64,000 nucleotides of DNA. It comes from Macquaria australasica. Lineage: Eukaryota; Chordata; Actinopteri; Centrarchiformes; Percichthyidae. Under the pieces are notes generated by a model. It saw only the letters and a program-made list of their open reading frames with translations. It was not told the origin of the DNA and did not search any database. The DNA is taken from NCBI GenBank assembly GCA_005408345.1, contig SEMN01000891.1:98251-162250 (forward strand), written 5' to 3'. Below are positions 1 to 43,600 of this stretch, one piece after another. The position numbers were made by a program, and so were the translations under genes. How positions within the stretch are numbered: position 1 is the stretch's first letter; every line of letters begins with the position of its first letter.

Positions 1-1853
1 GTTTTTTGTCCCCCCGTCGGGACCCGTAGTGCAACAAACAGCCACTAACTTGTAATTAAACTGAAATAACTCAGTAGTTTAAGTATTTTCTTTTCTCAGA
101 CTTCTTCACGCGTTTCCTCATCTGTTGTGTTTCTTAATGGTGTGAGAATAAGCATGCGAGCAGGATGAAGCATTTTCAGGCCAAAATGTGCATTTCTATT
201 ACAATAAATGCAATTTTCTCTTTTATTAGTCATTGTTTGGTGTTATTATGGTCATTGGTTGTCTTTGGTTTTTAAGCTCACGCCTTCTCCATTTTCCCAG
301 TGTTGCCCTTTTTATTCAGCTGTTATCTCTGCCATTTGCACACTTTATGTAAATACTTTTACTACTCTGTTAGAGATAACTTGTGAAATGCACTTTGTGC
401 AGTTTGTGGACAGTTTGTGAAGACGGCTGATGGATTTCACCCTCAGCTGTTGTCGGGAACAAAAACCCTGCCAATCAGGCTCGATGAGCCGCCCCGAGCA
501 ACACCACAAGATTTTTAAAAAGGTAGTTGAGAGAGAAGAAATGTGCAGAGTAAACTAAACAGAAAGTAGGACAGATCACACAAACACAAGTTCGTACAAT
601 CAATGGTTATTTTATATTTTTTTGCATTTTACAATTCAAGACTCTGGCATTAACATGCATTGCTTTATCCTAAAACACTCAAAACCACACCACCGATAAA
701 ACAAATCACTTCTTAAAATCAAAAAGAATAATTGAATAGCAAATCATTTTTTATAGTATTTACATTTTTTTGTCTTTAAATTTAACACTAAAACCTCTTT
801 TAAGTCCACTGATAAAGTAAAGTAAATGATTTAAGTGCTGTAGAGCACCAAGCCTCAAAACATAAGGTGAAGTAAACTTCAAAAAGCAGCTAAAAATATA
901 CTGTATTTTATGATGTTTGCGCACACCCATAATTCCAGCAGAAACATTTCCTTTATTATATATTCAACAGCAAAAGCCATTAAAAACTGCAATGATTAAC
1001 TAAGACTATTTCATCAAATCAAGTACATGGAAAAATAAAAACAGAAATAAAACAATAAATTATACTACCTCTGGGTGTAAAACAGGACTTAAAGCTTCCC
1101 AGATAAATTTGTCATTATTTCCGCAGGTTTTAATTAAAAACCAACATGACAGTTTAGCTGTGATTCCCGTCAGTCAGACTTAGAAAACATCAGGGCACAT
1201 CTGTTACGGAGCAGCGGCCTCGTGGGTCAGTCCTTCACAAAATTCACGACTGCAGCTGTCAACAATGATTGTCACGATGATAACGGAAGATATTTATGAC
1301 TCAAGAAAAGGAAAAACCTGCAAGTGGTGTCAGTTTTAAACACATTCAAACCCCAAATAATCAGTTGGGAAGACTTCAGAGAGCGAAATTTGGACTGTTT
1401 TGTCACCGTCACTCCCGTCTTCCTGTTGAATCAGATTAAGGCACACAAGACTATCTGCAGTATCTCTTATCTTGGCAAACTAGAATCACAGTTCAACAGG
1501 CTGAGAGCTCTTTACAGGCCAGAGCCGCTTACAGATTGTGGAGATCAGCAAACCTCTTGAAGAGTTTGGCATCTGAGAGAATAAAAAAGGCAAAATGCAG
1601 GGAATGCATTTTTTTTTTGTGTGTGTTTTGTTTTGTAAACGTTATGAGCTGTCAGGCGCACAGATTCAAGCCCACTGCCTGCGCTTGCTTGCTTGCTTTA
1701 AAATGAAATGCACAGATAAAAACAATCAAATTAAGTGAACCACGCTCAGTCTCTCTTCATACCCAAACAGTTTGCCGCAGAAAAGAGCGAACGCCGAGCT
1801 GCTGCCGTGCTCTACACCTCGTCTATTCAAACCCGCGCCTAGAGGAGGGAGCT
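1..1853. other. Downstream of larp1: probable 3' UTR and unassigned sequence
   Basis: No coding exon is recognised here. The part next to the stop codon (1853 down to perhaps 950) should be larp1 3' UTR. Minus-strand AATAAA signals, seen as TTTATT on the plus strand, occur at 952-957, 311-316 and 222-227. The sequence alone does not say which is used. Short open frames in both strands lack splice signals and family similarity. Confidence 0.5.
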
Positions 1854-32692
<30,839 letters not shown>

Positions 32693-34592
32693 CCTGCTAG
32701 TTTCCTAACAGCGCACAGTGTTAAATCCAGTGTGAATACTTGGTCCTTGCTCTCCTATCCCAGAGAAAAGTCGCGGAAAGCTCTGGGGGGGGGGACACCA
32801 CATCCACAACTCGCGGTAAACAACTTTTGGGCTGGACCTCGCTAGCCAGCTAGCTCCTGCAGCTAACAGTTAGCTAGCTAGCGACCACGCAGAAGTCGGC
32901 GAGCTCGCGCTGAATGCTGTCGTTTCCCGCCCCCGATCGACGGTTTCACGTGAACAGGTAGTTGCCCCCGAGTCTGTAGTCGGTCGCCACGTAGACGACG
33001 CACGCTGAATTGGTTCGCCTGCGACTTTCTGTAACTTTTCAAAGACGCGTACCGCAGCGACCTCCGCTCGTCTCAGCTCCGCGCTACCGGCTAACGGCTA
33101 ACGGCTCGTGCCTGTAAACAGTGGCTCTGCTGCCCCCGGCGGCCACGCGGCGGTACTGCAGCACCAACACCTAACTTTAATATTTAATATTTAAATGTTT
33201 AAACGCAGCTTTGAGTGAGTGCATATGTTTTTACATCTGTGCAGTGGTGGGAGAAGTAGTCATTTTGGCAGCAGGGAAGATGAGCATAATTTAGCTTGGT
33301 TGACATATTTAGCTCAATCGTAAAAGTAGGAATACTCCGTTACAAGTTAAAGTCCTGCGTTCAAACTCTTACTTAGGTAAAAGTACAAAAGTATTAGTAT
33401 CAAAATATACTTAAAGTACCAATTTTAATTACTATATATACTGCCGGATAGCTTCATCTATGATATTACTTCATAATTTGCTGGTTGATTTATTGTTTGT
33501 ATTAATAATTTGAATCTGAAAAGTTGTCAAATGAATGTTGTGGAGTAAAAAGTACAAAACTGGCTTCCAAAATGTAGTGGAGTAGAACTGTAAAGTAGCA
33601 TAACATGGAAAGACTCAAGTAAAGTACAAGTACCTCAATATTACAGTGCAGTAAAGACAGTACTTGAGTAAATGTACTTAGTTACTTTCCACCACTGTGT
33701 TTTGTGCCATTGTTGGTGGGATTTAAAAATCCAACACATCAAGAAACCTACATCACAAAAGAATAACAACGGTTTGGTTTGTTCTTGTCATAAAACAGCC
33801 TAAATATAAAACACCAAAAAACAACAAACGACAACAAAAAACTTCATATCAACCAAAAATAAGACATAGTTAAACAAAATGATTTTTAGGAAATGTGGCA
33901 TCATAATATTTAGTTTAAAGAGATCATTTCTTAGTTACAGCATCAGTCAATGTTAAATGATGGATTATCTGTCAATAATGAGTAAAGTAAATAGTAGTTA
34001 AGCTTGATAGTTGATTTTACTGAGCGATCTACCTCAACAGCTACATTTCAGTTTGACTTTCCTGGAGTTTGGAGTCCAAATCAGAGCATTTGTAAATCAG
34101 ACCAAATCAGAGCATTTGTAAATCAGACCACAGAATATTCAGATCACAAGAGAACAGATACACAGTGCAAATACAATACTGCTACTGAAGAAGCTGGAGT
34201 CGGTAAACAACAAAGCACAAAGTTATAATTCAAGTTTTTAGTTTGGCAGCAAGGGAGATGAGTATATTTCAGCTTGGTTGGCATATTTAGCTCAATCGTG
34301 AGTCTTTGGGTTGAAACATTTTTATTTACTTTTTGAGACAGAACATTTTTTAATAAATCTAATCACAGAAGAGGAGACATTGCAAATACAGTGTATTTGT
34401 CAATGCATTGATAAAAAGTTCCCAATGTCTAAATGATCATAAACTTGTCTGTTGATTGATCACATCATCAATTTATTAATTACTCTCCATATGGTGGAAG
34501 CGTTCGAGTTCCCAGTGTTTTTGTTTTTTTAGGATTGGTGGGAATTAAACCGTCAATCCAGGCAGTGTTAGTGCGTCGCTCTGCCTGTTGAA
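32693..34592. other. Intergenic region larp1 / plb1-like
   Basis: This holds the larp1 5' flank, a complete MITE-like element (33242-33697), a 60-bp sequence present twice (about 33266-33325 and 34243-34303), a tandem 24-bp doubling near 34080-34128 (AATCAGAGCATTTGTAAATC twice) and the tRNA-like sequence at 34530. Minus-strand poly(A) signal candidates for the plb1-like gene are TTTATT at 34472-34477 and 34321-34326. No further gene is seen. Confidence 0.6.
33242..33697 (+). mobile_element. Complete MITE-like element, CAGTGGTGG ... CCACCACTG
   Basis: The termini CAGTGGTGG (33242-33250) and CCACCACTG (33689-33697) form a perfect 9-bp inverted pair. The interior is AT-rich with AGTACAAGTACCT, AGTAGAACTGTAAAGTAGC and AAGTAAAGTAC words, and has no open frame. 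It shares sequence with 2372, 31216 and 42544. Confidence 0.7.
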
Positions 34593-34602
34593 CTACAGAT
34601 AA
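34530..34602 (-). mobile_element. tRNA-Val(AAC)-like pseudo-tRNA with A-rich tail
   Basis: Read on the minus strand, TAGTTCAACAGG fits a pol III A box and GGTTTAATTCC fits a B box. The D stem GTTC/GAGC pairs fully and its loop holds GG. The anticodon arm ACGCA-CTAACAC-TGCCT pairs at 4 of 5 positions and shows anticodon AAC. The T arm is degenerate and the acceptor stem does not pair. An A-rich run (plus-strand T run at 34521-34530) follows directly, as in retroposed tRNA copies or tRNA-derived SINEs. It overlaps the last codons and TAG stop of the plb1-like gene, transcribed from the same strand. Confidence 0.5.
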
Positions 34603-37600
34603 CTGAACACAGAAAGCATCAGAGACATTAACGTCAGCGTCGTCACGGAGAAACGTCTCAGCGGCGGTGCAGACGATTCAGCTCGGGGTCTGGTGTAGAT
34701 GTAAGGATGCTCCTGGAGAAATGGAAGAAAAACGTGTTTATAGGAATTTTATATTTTTATATCTTCATACACAAACATGAAAATCTTCAACATGTCGGTC
34801 ATGTTGTACCTTTGTCGGGCAGATGAGTTTTACTGGCTCTGAAAATGACTTTATCATCTCTTTCCCTCCCTCAGGCTGGAACTGAGAGGAAAAAGTTTAA
34901 TTTTAAGCGTCAGTATCATAAAAAACTTTATGTAGATGGACAATATGTGATGTTTTTATGAGTTTTCTGTCCTGTGTTGTCAGTTAGATGTTGTGTAAAT
35001 TTAATGATGGTATACTTAAATGCATTACACAGAATGTCTGATAAATTTCAAACTCAATTAAGTCACTTTTTACTAAAACTATTGATGCAAATATCAATAT
35101 ATTAGTCTTAGCAACCTGCTGTGATGTGGCCATTACAGGCAGAGACCCTAACCTCATTTAAACCAAATCTTTAAGCTAACTAAAACCATCTTTAACAGTT
35201 ATCTGAAGATAATCATTGCAACTTAAAAACTTCACCATGTTGTTCCACAGTCCCTTTGCCAGCCCCTCGTGTCCTTTAACAGTGAAGTGGAAACAATCGG
35301 CCGTGAAGAAGCTCAGGTCAATCCTCCCATCCTGTTACATTAGACCAAAAAACAAAATCACTAATTAATAATGATAACATTTACATCACAAAGTGATCTG
35401 AAGGAAAACAAGTGTATAATGTAAATGTTAAATTGTGTGTGTGAGAGACTTACAGGAAGTCTCGGTGGTGCTGCGTTCTCTAAATAAGGCTGCAGAACAA
35501 CAGCAAAGTCGTTTTTGAAGAAACGATCACTGTGCAGAAGCTTCTCTAATCTTCTCTAGAAATTAGAGTTAAAATCATAGTTAAAAAAGGAAACACGTCA
35601 AGACTTGTATGTATTTAGTGGGTTGAACAGTGAATAACATTGAGACTTCTGGATTTCAAAACTCTTGTTCTGGCCTTTTTCACAGAAGGAAATTTGACAT
35701 GTGGCAGTATGTAAAAGCACAGGTGTAAATAATAAAACGACTGATGGCTGGATTCCATTTAGCTGCTTCAGTTTCAGATTCCTGGTATTGTGCATGCTGG
35801 CTCGCTGGCTCGCTGTCACACTGTCATGACTTACTGGAGCACCTGAATAGAACGACGCTAAGTCATGTTACTAGTAACTCCTGCGCTTTTCCTGCTATGA
35901 CAACACGTCCTCATACCTAAACGACAGAATAGGTCTCTGAAAATGTCAGCTTTTTTGTTTTAATGTGTTCAAGGAGAACTGAGCTGTTATGAAGACAACG
36001 CCTGTCTCCCTTAACTTCCTCTGTGGTCGCTCATTTTAAATGTCAATATATAGCTGATCACACAGTACAGGTGTTAAGGTCATTAAGCTGTATTTCTGTT
36101 TATTTTGTCAGGCTGCTTCCGATCAAAGTGCTATTTTACGTCCATTCAATTGTCTGACTGCAGAAACAGAAAAACATAATAAGTAAAAGTAATGAGTTCC
36201 ACTATATTAAAACACAGTATAGTTGATCACAGAGATCAGACGGGGACAAAACAGGATGTTTAGCGACCAAAATAGGACAGAAAAGAAGAGATTCAGCCAT
36301 TTTGTTGTTGTTGATGAGATTTTCACCAAAGTGACATCATCTGAAAATGCTGGCTTGGACTCACTGTGACACATGAATGGCATTTTGAGAATTAGATTGC
36401 ACACACCTGGAATTCATAGTTAAGCTCAACCAGCTCCTTCAGCTCAGTGGAGTTTTCTTCAGGTTGAACGAGGCAAGAGCAGAAACTCCTGTGAGCAGAT
36501 TATCACATTATCACATTATCAAATTAACAGATTATGACTTGTAATCCTTACGGACACTGATATAAGGCAGATGAAATATGAAACCCCTGTTTAGTCACTA
36601 CATCATTTACCATATCACATACTACAGTATATCATTAGGAAGGTTTAACTCAACAGTTAATAAGAATTATAGGAACATTAAGTATTCTCAAGTAAAATAA
36701 TAGTTTGGTATGAATCTAAACCTCATTTTTCACATTTTATGAATGAAGTTTTGATCGCCTCTTTGTCTAATCAGATTTTATAGCTGAATTTCTGTGATAC
36801 ATATATTAATAAACCATATTAACTTCCTGAAAATGGAAATCTAGCTAGCTCAGCAATCCAGTGATCCTTGTTCAGGACTCTTAATCTGACAATGGTTGAA
36901 ATATGAAGCCCATTCTGCATAATTAATAGCAACTGCTTGAGTCGATTGAGTGATGAAACAAATAAGTATCATCTAAAATCAATCTAAGGAAGTTGAGACA
37001 TCTACACGATATCTTTTAGTATAATTTGGTGGTAATAGTTAGATCCTGCAGTTTAAATAACTGGTAAAAACAAAAGAGGAACAGATGACTTTTGAAGCTG
37101 ACAGCCCAGAGTTGGCCTCTGAACTTCTCTGAGAGGCTTCATGGGGAGAATCTGCACCACGTTCACGATTGTCCTGGGGCTCTGAAACCAGAGGATAACA
37201 TTCATGGACTGAAATAATTTCTGAAGAGTGTAGCTTTAAATGTCTGCATATCCTCTGTCGTACTTCAGTGTGATAGTGGAGAACAAACTGTTCCCAAGAA
37301 AGCAAAAGGGAGGGGTGGGGGATTTCACATGAAGAAACTGTTCATTCAACAGTTGCACAGATATAAATGCAAACAAAGGCACAGTAAATAAAAGGCTCAA
37401 CAATACATTCACAACTTAGGCAACGCAGTTCACAGAGAGTACTAATTCTTCCAAAAAACTTTATGTGTGTTTCTATCAATAAAACTGGCTGATCAAATAG
37501 TTTCTTAGTTGTGTAAGAAGGGTTAAACCCTCCCTTTACTTTTTTTATTTTTAGCCATGATAGCAGCCTGTAGGGATGGTGAGGTTAGTTGGCCTGTTGC

Positions 37601-40600
37601 TCCAGAATGAAATATTTCAAAAGTAGAGAGATGACGGGAAACCCTAATCCCAACCTCTAGGGCTGTGATTACCAACCAGGTGGTATTCTGCAATTGCCAG
37701 GGGGTACGTGGAAAGATTGTGAAGTAGTTTAACTAATTAGAAAAAATAGAAATTATGATTTTGATTAAAACAATATATCATATTAACGCAGCTGGGACAC
37801 CTGAACCTGTTGCAATTAAGTAAAAGTGAGTGAAAACTAGTTAGCAAGCGAGCACAGACGTCTAAACAGGTTACGTTATGGATAAACAGCTGGAGCATTC
37901 AGCTTCACTCAAGTAGTACGACTGATGACCAAACCGACCTAAATATTGACACTTAAATTGTATGAAAAAATGGTTGTAAGAATATCCACTTTTATATAAT
38001 CAAAAGTGTTGTGCATTTGGAACATGATAGGTGGTGATCGATGAAGGGGTACGTGAGTTCAGCTGACAGGGCTGCGGGGGCACCTGAGACCAAAACGCTG
38101 GGAAACCACTGCTCTGTGCTAATGTTAACATACCAGCTGTTCGCATTTTAGCTTGCTAACATGTTAATACGCCTCTGATGAGCACATTAACATACTAACA
38201 GCAGCATTATAGTAAGCTGATGTTAGCATTGAGCTCATAGCTAAGCCAAAGTACAGCTAACAGTCCGACAGTGTACAGTTAAAGATGATAAAGGGTTCAG
38301 CATGCTTGGAACAAACTAGCGCGTAGGCTGAAGGCTTTCTGGAAGTGTTTGTAGATGTTCCGAACGGCTAAACTCAAAGGTGAAGCAAAGAGCCTGCTGC
38401 CAAAGAGACGGGTGAGACGCAATAATCATTTAAAATAAGGATAATAGTGCACACTTCAGTTCACTTGAAGCATACTGAAGTCTTATGAAGTGCAGCTGCA
38501 GCTAATAGGTGTCTGACAATGTAGAGCTGAGCCTGAAATCTCCCAAAACAGAACAAACCCTTTTGATTTAGCTTCAGACTCATCCATCCAATATGGTGTG
38601 TAATGAGGATTTCTCTGACCTTGTTCTGAGTTATGAAATCTTACCTCGTTCATCATCATGTCTAGAGCTTCTGTCATGTGTCGAATGAAGCTGTCGGGGG
38701 AGAACAGAATCTGTGGAGAGTTGGAGAAGAACATGTTTTTATTATTGTTCGTGTAACTCGTTCAGTGTACATTTTTACATTTATAAAAAAAATTTCGCCC
38801 ATTTATAGGCCTAATATATCCTTTACACTTTCCACTGCTACCGAACAGCTAGAAGAGACTAGCTTGTAAAATGTGAGGTTTTATCTCCCATGATAATCAT
38901 AGTACTTTTCTGTCCTGACAAGGATAAACCGTTGGGAGAAAACACTTCTTTAGCATTTATCACATTTAATACCAAGCTGGAAAGCAGTGTTTCTCTGCCC
39001 TCTCTGGTTAAAAATGTAATCTCGCATCACTGACGGGTGTGGTTGGATGTGTTGCACCTGTAACTACACCCAGCAGTTCTGACACAGCAAGGAGGTCAGC
39101 AAAAACAAGATTTTCAGCTACTGTTGAGCCTGTCTTTAAAGATGTTAACAGAAAAGAAAATCATCTTCTTATATTGGTCTTTAAAACATCTTGGAACAAT
39201 TAAAGTCGAAGTGAGCAACAGCAACAAATACAGACTTCTCAGAAAGCAAACACACCAAAGCTCTTACTTTGTTTTTACAGTAATCACAGATGTCGTTCAT
39301 GCCGATCAGCACCGTCACCACCTTCCAGTCCTCTTGGAAGTTCAGACCCTAAAAAAAAGAGAAGCTTTGGTTCAAAACAAAAATCAAGATTATTTATCAT
39401 CCAATAAGCAGAAAGATGAATGCCGAGACTTACCGGATAAGACTTGAACGTGTCTATCATGTGTCTTATCTGATCGGAGACGTTTCTGTAGAGCAGACAA
39501 ACACACACAATACTGACTCACCAGTTACATTGACATCAATAAACATTATCACGTAATTTGCAGCTGTAACTTTTTTGATCTTTGAACATTTTGAAGCCAC
39601 TCATCATGGTTGCAGCCTCCTTACTGAAGCACAGCTTAAAGTTACACTCCATTTTTTTGTTATAGCACCACACAATCTCCTAATGATTCCCCTCTATTGT
39701 TTAAAACTCGACCCACAGCTCACAGTTGAGTTTCAAAATATCAGCAGAGTTGTTGGTGTAGGCTGAATAGACAAAGACGTGGACGCCAGATTGCGTCACA
39801 TAATATAAAGTGCGTGTGAGCGTCGAGGCCGGCAGAGTCTTACAGCGTGTTGTGGCCGGTGACGGCGAAGTTGAAGCCGGTCTCGTTGACGGTTGTTGGG
39901 GGGCCGTGGAGTGTCATCACGGGGGCTGGACCCAGCAGTTTGGGACTGAAGAGTTTAAAAATATCTGGGCAACAAGACAATCAAACATTACACATTAAAA
40001 TAAAAAAAAAGAGACCTCATAAAGCAGAAAGGATCCTGTGATTTTGTCAGTGAATAGCTCCAATATTTACCAAAATCAAAATGCTTCATAATGGCATGTT
40101 GTGGTGGAAACAAGACAAGTCACCCACAAAAACATTCGTCGGAGTCAGAAATTATCTCAGTCTCAGCCAAAGAATCACACAGTGTTGCAGAAGAAGAAAA
40201 TGGCTACTGCTCTTTTCATTCATTCAATCATTAGCTAGCTAACTGTTGAAGCCCAAATAAAACCTTGTCTTCTTTTGTGAAAAAATAGGTACGTCATAGG
40301 TATAATACACGACAAGTGAGCACTGGTTTTCTGGTGGTGCCACGTCCATGAACAAATTGTATGATGAGACCTGTTCTGTATAGAGCCTCCTCTGCTTGGA
40401 ATATGCTCCCCACCAACATCAGACAATACATAAAGATACAATAAATAAATATTAAATATCAGACAGACCAAGAGTAGATTTTCTTTCAAAAAGTCACTAA
40501 AACGAAAATTGATGGATCTAACATAGATGTTATTGAGGTTAATGCTGTTTTGGAACCTTTTTGATTGTAGAGTCATTTCACACATTTTCTAATCTTTATA

Positions 40601-43600
40601 TTTGGCTTGTTTTGCTTTTTCTTGTTTTATAGATATTGTCTGATTTTTAATTGTTGGTTGTTTTTGTTTTCGTGTGGACCCCAGGAAGACTAGCGACCAC
40701 TTTGTGGAAGCTAATGGGGATCCAAATAAAGAATAAGAATAAGAATAGAATAGTTAGGTCAGCTAATCTAACTTGCTAACCTAGATAGCTGCTGTCTTTA
40801 CAAACTGACTCTAAAGCCTTAAAACCACTGGAATCATCATACAAACAAGCACTTAAAACTTTAGGCAAGAAGCCATTTAGTTTTCATCGATGCCATATTC
40901 TAAAGAAGTATAATCTGCTTAGCTGGGAAAACCTCATCAAATACAACAATGTCTGCCTAGTATTTAAGATTATGCATGGTTTAGCATCACATCAATGGAA
41001 TTCAGTACCACAATCAATTAGAGAGCCCCCATCATATTATTAATTTAAGTGTAATGTTAAGAAATGGCTTATTGAGAACCAGCAATGTCAACACTGATGC
41101 TTATTTCTATCCACCTTTAACTCGTACTGTACCTGTATCATCTGCTATTTGGATTTTGTCCGTTTATGTTGTTTAACTGTATTGTAAAGGCTTTTTTTAT
41201 CACAATGTAGTGTGTTTTTAACTATTGCACATACTATTATTTTTATTCTAGGATACCTAACAACATCAGGAAAAGGGAGTGCCGATGAAAACTAGCCCTT
41301 CAGCTAACTCGAGCACATTTACATTTGTTTGAATGTTGATTAATGTACATTGTCTCTTTTCAAATAAAAAATAACTTAAATGAGATTATGTTTTGCCCCT
41401 GTAATCTGCTTACTATAAACTAACTTACTTGCCAGTGTTATGACGTTTTGATAAGTTCCATATCCTCCGATGCTAGACGCAGGAGAAGGGAAAGGGACAC
41501 AGTTTGTAATGAATGGAGTCAGATCAATCATAATGATAATTTCACTAATAAGGTGTTTAATGTGACTGGCAAGATAAGATAAAGTTAAATAAGGTCAATG
41601 AACGTTTGGTATAAATCATCTATTGATAACATTTGACAGGACCTTGGAGCCTGGAATTGGGCTGACTTACCTCCAGGACACCTGGCGAAATTCAAAAGGT
41701 ATAGAGAGAATCGTAGAGCCATTGGCACCAACAGCTGTCTGTAATAACAACACAAACAGGCTGTTATAGTATTAATATGTTTTCATTACTACTACTACTA
41801 ATAATAATGACATTAAACCCAATAAAACTATTTTTCATGGTTTCCATGAAGGAATATGTTGTTCTCTGTTGGGTTTGTATTGTTTCTGGTGCTTTCCTGC
41901 TTAACATTATTCTGGTTTTCTTGAGCCTGTATTGGTTTCTGGTGGTTTCCACTATAAGCTTTAATGGTTTCTAATAAAACACGGCACACTGTAATGATTT
42001 CCATGAAAACAACAATACAAACCTGCACAGTTCCCAGTAAAATTATTAAGGATAAATAAATGTGTAACTATTTCTATTTCTAGATTTTTCTGTAGGAAAA
42101 AGAAATCACTCACAGTTAAAGAGTCTCCCAGTGCGGCGATGACTTTGACGTCTGCAGCTCTGACAAATTCAACTTGAACAGAAGACAAACAATTCAAACA
42201 GTCAGAATAAAGACAAACAAACACATGAAGCAGAGCTCTGGAAATGTGTGGTGTTTTTTCTACTTGATCACATTTCTTCTTGAGTCCTTTTAACTGCAAT
42301 ATTATTAACACAATCACAGTTAGTTATTCAAGCAGAATATATACTTCATTTTTTGACACGGTCCCCATTTTTATGTAATGTTTCCACATTAAACTTTCCG
42401 AGGATCAATGATTAAAGAAGCCAGATATAAAGCAAAGAGGTCAACTGGCTTAACAAGTATAAACCACTTCAGTGCAGGTGTGTTGCTCTCACATTAAAGG
42501 GATTTAGGACCAAAACTTTCCAAATATTGACAGACATTTTTGGCAGCAGTTGAAGAAGTAGTCAGATATTTTACTTAAGTAAAATTAGCAATACTACAGT
42601 GTAAAAATACTTTGTTACAGGTAAAAGTCCTGCACTAAAGTAACGTATTAGCATCAAAATATACATATAGTACCAAAAGTAAAAGTACTCATTATGCAGA
42701 ATGGCCCATTCAGAATAATATATATTGTATTTTTTGGATTGTAATTATTAATTAATGTATACAGCGCTTTGATGTTGCAGCTGGTAAAGGTGGAGTTAAT
42801 TTTTATATACTGCTGGGAAGCTTGTGATCAATTAAGTCTTATTTTAACTTATGATAATACATCATAATTTATTGATACATGATTATATTTTGTATTATTA
42901 ATCTGAATCTGCAAAGTAACTAGTAACTAAAGTTATTAAATAAAATGTAGTGGAGTAGAAGTAAAAAGTAGCAGAAAATGGAAATACTCAAGTAAAGTAC
43001 AAGTACCTCAGAATTGTACTTAAGTGCTGCACTTGAGTAAATGCACTTAGTTACTTTCCTCCACTGCATGTTGGTTAAGTGACACTCACCTGAGGTGGGG
43101 ACGGTGGGAGACGGACTCATATCAGGGCAGCTGAAGGGAGGATGCAGACGACGCTGGAGAAAATCAGTTCCTAAAACGTCCTGTAGGAAAAACAAAGTTA
43201 ATGTGGCGATGAGAGCGCCGAGTGACATCTGTTTAAAGAGTTCTGACTGGAGGGTTGTTTGTTCGGAGCAGAGCTGGTAATGTGCACTAAGGTGTGACTG
43301 ATGAGGCTGATCATTTTAAACTTTACTCAATAGTACCCCACATTTTGCACGTTTGCATGTTCAGGATGTTTAAATCTGTTTTTTACAGCAGCATGTAGAC
43401 CACCACCAGACACTTGAACTCCCAAATAAAACCCAGACGTATGTTGCTTTCACACACGGGACCCAAACTGTTCCCAAAGTCCACACTGAACCGCTCTCTC
43501 TCCTGTATATTATCACCTTGATGTGTTGGTCTCATTATGTTTTGGATTGGTCTATATTTATGTTTTTAGATAACTCTTCGGTTGTTTTAAGGTACCAATT

